From positions 319,319,641 to 319,383,640 of the forward strand of contig NC_073692.1 of assembly GCF_029784155.1 (NCBI RefSeq): a stretch of 64,000 bases of DNA, given 5' to 3'. The DNA comes from Uranotaenia lowii (lineage: Eukaryota; Arthropoda; Insecta; Diptera; Culicidae). Every line of letters starts with the position of its first letter. Position 1 is the first letter of the stretch. The notes below the pieces were generated by a model that saw nothing but the letters and a program-made list of their open reading frames with translations, was not told the origin of the DNA and made no database searches. This document shows, in pieces, positions 56,656 through 64,000 of this stretch. Position numbers and translations under genes: made by a program.

Positions 56656-57339
56656 GACCACGCTGCTGGCAACCTTAGGTGCCACGCATATAACAAGGAG
56701 CAGGCGGTACCACCCTGGGCGCCAAGAGCGTAGAGATCGTCCAACTCAACCTCAACCAGCTGCTGCGGCAGATGACAGCTGAAGAAAAGTTGGACATAGC
56801 GCTAGTGGCAGACTCATATCGTAGAGCTTCGAATGGCTTTAATTGGGTGACCGATGATGACAAACTGGCCACGATATGGGTTACCTGTTTCCCCATACAA
56901 GAAATGGTGGCGACTGAAAACGAAGGCATGGTGATAGCTAAAGTTAACGGAATCTACTTCTGTAGCTGCTATGCTTCCCCAAGATGGTAATTGGAGAGTT
57001 TCGGCACTATGGTTGACAAAATTGTAAAGGTCCAGAGGTGTACCAGCCTGTGGTTGAAAACCTCTTAAATAAAGACAAAAAAGGTTTTAGAGGGGGCGAA
57101 CGTAGGTAACACCAGAACCTACCACAGGAACGGGAGTGAGTCAACCATAGATGTCACTTTCTGTAGCCCGGGGTTGGTGTGCGATTGAACGGTGAACGAG
57201 GGGAACCTAGGGAAGCGCGAGCTCGGTCCTTCGCAGGGCCATCAATGCAACCAAGAGGGCAATTTTGAAATAACTATGCCGTGACGCCAATGACTGTCGG
57301 GGGGCGCGGGGTGCGCCACCTGAAACGTTCCCAGACAAA

Positions 57340-58035
57340 TTGAAGGCGATCATCAACGAGCTGTTCCCACAGCACGATGTTACCCACTGGCCGACAGTCT
57401 CGTACGGCTGGGGCACCAGCATAGAAGAGAGGATTATGGTGGAAGAACTTCGTGAAATCGCCAAGTCTCTCCAATCAAGGAAGGCTCCCGGACCAGACGG
57501 AATTCCTAACGTTGCAGTGAAGCCCGCGATCAGGGAGTTCCCCGAAGTGTTCCGAACATCGTTGCAACGATATGTGACAGAACGGGTGTTCCCCGACACG
57601 TGGAAGCGGCAGAAACTCATCCTTCTGCCAAAACCGGGCAAGCCTCCAAGAGACTCATCGCCGTACCAACCGATCTGTTTACTGGACACAGCGGGAAAGG
57701 TCCTGGAGAAGGTCATTCAAAACCGACTCCAGAGGTACACTGAAAGTGAGGGCGGACTCTCGGAGAAACAGTTAGGTTTTCATGGAGAACGCAGCACCGT
57801 AGATGCCATCCACTATGTCATTGAGGTAGCAGACATAGCCGAGCTAATGAAGAGGAGAGTCTCCCGCTTTTACGCGGTGGTCACTTTGGACGTGAAGAAA
57901 GCCTTCAACAGCGTCAGTTGGACAGCGATTGCGTCGACGCTCATCCAAATGAGGGTCACTGCATATCTGTACAAGCTTATGGAAAGTTACTTCCACAATC
58001 GCCAACTACAGTATATGACCGGTGAGGACCGGTGA
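57340..58035 (+). pseudogene. R1-type reverse transcriptase
   Basis: A 231-codon frame with SLQSRKAPGPDGIPNVAVK, then LPKPGKPPRDSSPYQPICLL, EKQLGFHGERSTVDA and the first catalytic aspartate in VVTLDVKKAFNSVSW. It ends in a stop at TGEDR. The catalytic motif is FVDD (GFVDDVIVLARG, FVDD at 58159-58170) in a later frame, and KYLGVMIDDRLSF follows at about 58383. The motifs are those of the R1 clade. Confidence 0.88.
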
Positions 58036-58824
58036 GGTGAATAGAGGAGGTTTCGGCGGGTTTCCCTACGGAGTTCAGTACTTGGCCCGGTCCTATGGAA
58101 CATCACGTACGACGAGCTCCTACGAATGAGCCTCCCATCAGGAGCTTAACTCGTAGGATTTGTGGATGATGTAATCGTCTTGGCAAGAGGCTCCTCGACA
58201 GCGGAGGTACAGCTACTTGCCACATTAGCTATCAAGGCAGTGGAAGTGCATCCAGCCAAGTCTAGCCAAGTCTAGCTCCTAGCCCACCACAAAACCGAGA
58301 TGGTGCTAAACCAACTTGATCTCACCCCAAACAGGTACCGTTGCAGTTGGACCGAGCGATATCGCGTCCAAACGCGCAATTAAGTACCTAGGGGTGATGA
58401 TAGACGACAGACTCAGTTTTACGAGTCATGTCGACTTAGTGTGTAAGAGAGCGGCTATAGCCACGGCCGCACTCACACGGATGATGTTGACCTCCTCGGC
58501 AATCCGTAGGAGTAGAAGGGAGGATACTGGCAAGCTTGACTGTACCAATCTTGCGGTACGGAGAAGCGGCCCGAAGGTAAGCCTTGGGAAAATAATGTAA
58601 CTTTCAGAGACTTAGCAGTGTTCAGCAGCTGATGAACATGCGGGTTATCAGTGAATACCGAACCATCTCGTCCGAAGCCGCCTGCGTAGTGGCAGGCGTC
58701 ATTCCCATCTCGATTTTGCTAGAGGAGGATGTCTATTGCTACGACAATAAAGGCCCGCCCAACGTACAATATCTCGCCAACGAGGACTCGATATTCAACT
58801 GGCAGCGGCTGTAGGACAGCTCAG

Positions 58825-59205
58825 CCTAACGTTAGTAGAGAGGTCAGGCCTCGAATCTTCAGGCGAGAGGTTCGTCTGGTCAACCCCGAGTCTTTACGAT
58901 AAGGGTCGTCTCGAGTCGTAAGAGGAGAGATCAGGGATTTCATCAACAATAGGAGGGGTAAAGTGGTTACTTCGAGTCATCACGAGGAGAGGTCAGATCT
59001 CGAGTCACTAGAGGAGAGATCGGGCCTTGAATCGTCCAAAGGAGAAGTCAACCTCGACTCGATGCGAGGAGGGGTCGCATCTCGACACGTTAAAGGAGAG
59101 TTCAGGCCTCGGGTCAAGAAGGTGTGGGAATCTTGAGTCATTGCGAGGGGATGTCGGTTCTCAAGTCGTTAGAGCAGAGTTCAGATGTCGAGTCGTAAGG
59201 AAGAT
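58825..59205. repeat. ~25-30-bp tandem repeat within the R1-type element
   Basis: Degenerate units such as GAGGAGAGGTCAGATCTCG plus AGTCACTA repeat about 12 times. The period varies from 25 to about 36 bases, and the word TCGAGTCGT recurs. It interrupts the C-terminal coding region. Confidence 0.8.
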
Positions 59206-59783
59206 AAGTTTTGCTGAAAGTGGTCTCGTTAATGAGTATTGGCTTGGAGCGCACTAGCGCGAATAGAACTCCCACTATTGAAGCATAGTGTGTCAAACAG
59301 TGATCCCAGGTGGAGTTTAAAGAGTAGGAGGTATACACGGAGTATATCATGAGTCTACCCATTGTACTCATGGAGCCAGAGTAGCAAACTTCCGTGCCTT
59401 GGAATACAATCCGTAAACCGGGATTAACCAACCAGGTCAACTTCCACCTGACGCTGTTCCATTTGGGTCATAGGTGCTATAAGCAATTCTTTCAACGGTT
59501 TAAGCTTATCAGCTCGCCATATTGCCTAGAATGCGTAGCTACGGAGGGATCGGCTGAATCTTTTTATTCTCAGGTTCGTTTCAAAGCGTTAACAACTTCT
59601 AAATTTGTAAGCTGAAAATGTGCTGAGATGTGTCGCGAAGAACATTCGTAGCGTGCTAAAGTCGACGGAATCTCGCAAATCATGCGCGATCTAATACGAA
59701 TCAGGAGAGATGATGGATGGAGAGAGAGACAGAGAGATAGTCAACCAAACTTGACAAGCTAAAGGAACGTCTTGGGTCTCGTA

Positions 59784-60757
59784 TAAAGCTTAGTTCTTTT
59801 AGAAATGGGACAGTTACGAATGCCTGTATCTAAAAAACCATTCGTTTGAACGAAATACTTTCTATGAAGAAAAAGAAGGTAATGTTATGATCTTTCATGA
59901 AAAAATTTGAAAAAAAATATTTACCGTTTTTTGTTAAAGAAATTTCTACTTTATTCTTGGTATCTCCCATTGACCGGCGCACACTTTTTTCAGCCATGGT
60001 ATTGATCAGTTTCTCCAACTTATACTTCGTAAAATCTATATTTTAGGTGGCTTCACCCTCCTTCTTCAATTTCTGATACTTTTTGGTCCAATACTTCTCT
60101 GGAAACTGGAAACTGGAAGCATTTTAGTGGATACAGTTGTTTCGAAATGAACAAATTTAATTATTTTTGACCATATTTTTGAACGTTTTTTTTTCGGTAC
60201 CGGTTTTACAGCTTAAGAGCTTTGGAACTATCAAAAAATGGTTGTTTGAGGTTGGATTTCAATGAGTCATCACTAGGCAACACTTTCAGCTTATCGGAGA
60301 AAATTGTTTTGGACATTTCAGCGATCTACCCTTACTTTTTCGTTTATTGAAAATTAAAAATGCTGGTATGAGACTTGACTTCCTTGATGATCCTTAACCG
60401 TTGTTACCGATCATTTGCTTCTCTCCAATGCTAGATTTAAACTTTATGGACATTATTGACAGTGTTTGCATACTTATCCACCACAAAAACTCAGTAATTC
60501 TTTGAATAATCAACGTTTTTGTCAGCTATCAATTTGATAATGACGTATTTTCAAGAAAACTGTGCAAAATTATTTTTTTCTTTTTCTCTTGCATCGTACA
60601 TATCTCAAAAACGCGTAAATTTTAAATTTTGAAAAAAATAGGTCGAATAGTACTTTTTACAGGCAACAAAATGCTGTCAAAATTTTCAATATCCAATAAC
60701 TAGTATACGAGCTATTAGCAAATGAAAGTGTCCCATTTCTAAAAGAACTAAGCTTTA
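59784..60757. mobile_element. 970-bp TA-flanked TIR element
   Basis: AAGCTTAGTTCTTTTAGAAA (59786) and its exact inverted copy ending at 60755 extend to a TIR of about 27 bp through GGGACA. TA lies outside both ends (59784-59785, 60756-60757). The TA site points to Tc1/mariner-like mobilisation. No transposase was recognised. A diverged relative lies at 49095-49545. Confidence 0.85.
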
Positions 60758-60799
60758 GCAACACAATTCAAAAGCAAGGAGTTCTTAGGGCGCGGTATA

Positions 60800-61545
60800 A
60801 CATGTGGTATAACCCCAATCTGGACTCACACGTGTGGTGGGACTTGAAAGGCATCACGTGTTCAGTTACGAACTTTCCTACAGGGTCCAGGGTGGTCATG
60901 ACGAGATTCTAGCTTGGTAGTTTCTCACTACGGAAGTGGATGTTTTGACGGGCGCGAGTTTCTTTGAAAGCATCGAGGATTATATTTGAGAACAACGTAA
61001 ACGATAATCTTTCTAGGTCGGCAAACGAAAAGCTGACTTGGGTGGAGCATCACTTTGAACCAGCCAGATTAAAGTCTCCGATTATGATAATGTCGTTCTT
61101 CGGATTAGTGAACGATCTTAGTTTAGGCTTCGAGGCTTTCGATTGCTGCGAATCTCGCAACTCATGCGAGAGATAAGTACACAGCACCAGTGTGAAGCTT
61201 TCGTTCGCCTACAGAAGTTGATACGAGTCCAAATTATTTCCAAATCAATCCATGCCACGTCGTCGATGGATACGACTGATAGATAGGATTTAATGGCAAT
61301 GAGAACACCACCTCCGATAGATTTCGTACTGTTTTGGGGGACTCCACAACGGAAAACTATGTAGTTCTTCTGATCTGAAAACCTGGCTGGCTGCTAAGTG
61401 TCCTGTCGTTAAGCGAAGTTTCGGTGAAAACAACGTTGTTGTAACAGGAACTCGCTGTGGCAAGCAAATATTCGTTAACACAGGAATAGATGTCGCCGAC
61501 GTTCTGGTAGTAGTTTGCAACTATAGGCTCACCGGAATCACACAA
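60800..61545 (-). pseudogene. LINE endonuclease remnant (CR1/Jockey-like)
   Basis: On the minus strand NYYQNVGDIYSCVNEYLLAT and FTETSLNDRTLSSQPGFQI (61357-61545) match the start of an APE-type endonuclease of LINEs whose proteins open with a YYQNVGG-like motif. The catalytic glutamate is in FTETSL. The distal IGDFNL-type motif (HYHNRRL/IIIIGDFNLAG, split by frameshifts) lies near 61060-61100. No RT follows. It may derive from the same broad group as 31275-32690, but that copy lacks this domain, so they cannot be compared. Confidence 0.7.
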
Positions 61546-61553
61546 AAATAATG

Positions 61554-61755
61554 ATTTAGATTAGTGGTTTCCAAACTTTTTCACTCACCGCTCCCCTGTC
61601 AAGATATTTTACAGCTCACCTAAAGGTATTTGGGATTCAATTTGTTCCGAAATGCAACGGAAATTGGCAACTCTGAGCCCTTCTACTGCCCCATTGTAGG
61701 CTCTCAACGCCCCCTGGGAGCGGTAGGGATAACTTTGAAAACCACTGATCTTGAT
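61554..61755. mobile_element. 186-bp hAT MITE
   Basis: Ends TAGTGGTTTCCAAACTTT (61562) and the complement of CAGTGGTTTTCAAAGTT (ending 61747) are inverted. Flanking octamers ATTTAGAT and ATCTTGAT agree at 6 of 8 positions, consistent with an aged hAT target duplication. Non-coding. Confidence 0.75.
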
Positions 61756-61884
61756 GAAGCAGGTGGTTTGAGTAAAAGGTGATACGGTCAAAATTTGGTC
61801 AAGGGAAAACGCGTGTAAATCGGTGAAATCGTTTATTAAAAAAATCAAATTAAATTTGTTTTTCAAGATAAATTAGTATAAAAT

Positions 61885-62907
61885 TCAGGAAAAATATTCA
61901 GTTAGGCTTCCGCCTTTTTCAAATCCGAATTGCCGGGCCTCACGCTTAACCCCTGCCATCAGATTTTGTACAGCCACCTTGTCCACCTTCTTCGCCGCAG
62001 AAAGCCAGTTTCCCTTAAACTGCTGCTCGTCCTTAGCAGTTTTTCAGGTCTTCTTTAGGTTCCGCTTGACAATAGCCCAGTATTTCTCAATTGGGTGGAG
62101 CTCTGGCGTGTTGGGAGGGTTCTTGTCCTTGGGAACCACCTGCACGTTGTTGGCGGCGTACCACTCCATGGCCTTTTTACCGTAATGGCAAGATGCCAAA
62201 TCCGGCCAAAACAGTACGTGTTTCAGCCGTGTTTCTTCAGGTTAGGCAGCAGACGTTTATTCAAACACTCTTTCACGTAAATTTCTTGGTTGACAGTCCC
62301 GAAAGCTATGAAAACGCTGCTTTTCAAGCCACAGGTACAGATGGCTTGCCAAACCAGATATTTCTTCGCGAAAATTGACAGTTTCATGTGCATGAAAATA
62401 ACTGCTACTTTTCCCCTTCCTTTTGCCGCATGAAACTCCTGTCCCGGAAGCTGCTTGTAGTCGGCTTTGACGTAGGTTTCGTCGTCCATTACCACGCAGT
62501 CACACTTCGTCAGCATCGTCGTGTACAGCCTCCGGGATCACGCTTTGGCCGTCGTATTTTGTTTATCATCGCGATTTGGAGTCACTACCTTCTTGTAAGT
62601 CGATAGTCCGGCTCTTTTTTTGGCTCGATGCTAGGTTGTAGACGATACATCCAGCTTATTTGCGGCATATCGGAGAGAGAGGTTAGGGTTTTGCTTGAAA
62701 CTACCGGCAATTCTCTTTGTCGTCTCAGCGGCTTCGATTTCCCCCGATCCAGACGATCGACAAACGTTCCCCAAACACTTTAATTACATTTGTAATGGTT
62801 GATTTGGCAACTTTTAGCGATTTTGCCAGCTTTGCGTGCGAGTAGCCGGAATTTTCGCGATGCGAGAGCAAAATTTTGATACGCTGCTCTTCTTCCTTGG
62901 ACGGCAT
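61885..62907 (-). pseudogene. DD37E Tc1/mariner transposase
   Basis: The start codon at 62905-62907 opens MPSKEEEQRIKILLSHREN, then GYSHAKLAKSLKVAKSTI, the N-terminal helix-turn-helix. The catalytic domain shows VVMDDETYVKADYKQLPG (first Asp), FWPDLASCHYGKKAMEW (second Asp) and PELHPIEKYWAIVKRNL (Glu). I count exactly 37 residues between the second Asp and the Glu. A frameshift with a stop falls after LPNLKKHG (about 62223), another break lies between the HTH and the first Asp, and a stop follows NLKKT. The span of 341 codons matches normal mariner transposase length. It cut and joined the TIRs when active. Confidence 0.9.
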
Positions 62908-62953
62908 TTTGACAACTGAAGAGTGAATTCCAAAATCAAAATAGGAGCAACAT

Positions 62954-63213
<260 letters not shown>

Positions 63214-63293
63214 GGGGTGTTCAGGGTTTTAAATGCAAAATTGAAAGAAATACGTCAAGTTGATATCGACCAAGTTTTGACCTTATCACCCTT

Positions 63294-64000
63294 CACCTCA
63301 TCGCCACGATCGAACTTAGGGTAGATTGTTGGTCCACTTCAACCAAGTAGTAACGGCTGAAAAAATATCTATCTCAGAGTGAAATGAGCAGTGGTTAAGA
63401 GAGTGGCTGTCTTTCGTTCCAGTAACAGCCTGGCGAACCGAGGGGTATCAAAAGTGTGGCCAACGTAGTAGAGAAATCAAGAATGTTGCTTCTGCAGTGT
63501 TCCATCATGGAGCGACTCTTCGTTTGACAATCAACTTGCCAAGAAAAGGCAAGCACAATTTTCGAGGATGTTGATGGAGGGAGCATAGATGAAGGTTGGC
63601 GTATGCTCACACTTGGAAGAAGATCTCCAAAATGATTCCATTAAGCCAAACTGGCAGAAATTACAGAGTTGCCCACGTTCGACACGCTCTAACGGAGGAA
63701 GATACCAGCACCGGCAATCACCCTATTACGAGCAAAGTGTATGGCGGCAAACCGTAACAATCACTAAGCTTTTACTGATTCTCAGTGGATGAGCCCCCGG
63801 CCGGTTGCCCGACCCCTCGGGAGGTTCCCATTCGATAAGTTGTCCCCCTGCTCATTGGTCCATTTTATTCAATTCTTTAAATGATGATCCGAATGGGACC
63901 ACCCGGTATCATTGAGGAATTCATGAAGGGAGGGTGGTGTTGTCTCGATATCTTTACTACGGCTAGCGGCTACTATGGGAATGTTCGCCGATGGACATTA
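63294..64000. other. No recognised gene
   Basis: Less AT-rich sequence with short open frames only (63395-63610 minus, 63589-63792 plus) and no family recognised. It may be further transposon remnant. Confidence 0.4.

Larger units (their letters stand above)
56700..59785 (+). mobile_element. R1-type LINE, rearranged remnant
   Basis: Plus-strand blocks in R1 order: endonuclease start (EIVQLNLNQLL and VNGIYFCSCYASPRW, 56740-56985), a deletion, the reverse transcriptase (57200-58400), a C-terminal block (ISSEAACVVAGVIPISILLEE, 58632-58814), and a final zinc-binding-like block (QVNFHLTLFHLGH and SPYCLECV, about 59430-59560). A tandem repeat at 58825-59205 separates the last two. Multiple frameshifts and stops make it inactive. 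No 28S rDNA flanks it, so it is a dispersed R1-clade element and not an rDNA-specific one. Confidence 0.85.

Overview
This is eukaryotic, AT-rich, repeat-dense nuclear DNA, most likely from a dipteran and probably a mosquito. That placement is an inference. It rests on two exons of an igloo/neurogranin-type calmodulin-binding protein gene and on the mix of transposon families: BEL/Pao, RTE-type, R1-type and CR1/L2-like LINEs, and a Tc1/mariner element whose catalytic residues show the DD37E spacing known from mosquitoes. There are no bacterial operons, no CRISPR array and no convincing free-standing RNA gene. Nearly every long reading frame is transposon-derived or a product of tandem repeats.

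Host gene (minus strand): one exon at 12632-12762 and the terminal coding exon at 1741-1860 each carry one IQ motif, are joined in phase 0, and have good splice signals. The 10.8 kb intron between them holds a degraded BEL/Pao element. The BEL pol region was in turn hit by a 216 bp TTAA-flanked MITE and a young 1,501 bp LTR element without coding capacity. Further upstream in the same intron are a LINE 3' end and a 2 kb block of 9-bp satellite arranged as two converging complementary arrays.

Middle of the window (13-34 kb): a LINE at 15.3-20.15 kb is interrupted by a 2.7 kb hAT-type element with a perfect 8-bp target duplication, and that element contains a MITE and a captured LINE fragment. 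Then come a (CA)61 microsatellite, a 1.6 kb foldback with ~650 bp near-identical arms, a CAC-rich minisatellite, a decayed mariner, a cluster with two inverted tRNA-like SINE heads and a hAT MITE with perfect 8-bp duplications, and a CR1/L2-like LINE flanked by TGACAAA-rich and TTTGTCA-rich DNA in opposite orientations.

Right part (36-64 kb): three copies of one RTE-type LINE, a Tc1-type TIR element, a third tRNA-like SINE head, degenerate GATCTTGA-type repeats, two unrelated elements that carry the same ~150 bp tandem unit, a 738 bp palindromic element, an R1-type LINE, a LINE endonuclease remnant, small MITEs, and the DD37E element with a (CA)125 tract in its 5' leader.

The only host gene well supported here is the igloo-like gene. 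A 148-codon frame at 13120-13566 with an N-terminal membrane segment is a weak second candidate. The main biological content is the nesting order and foldback architecture of the mobile DNA.
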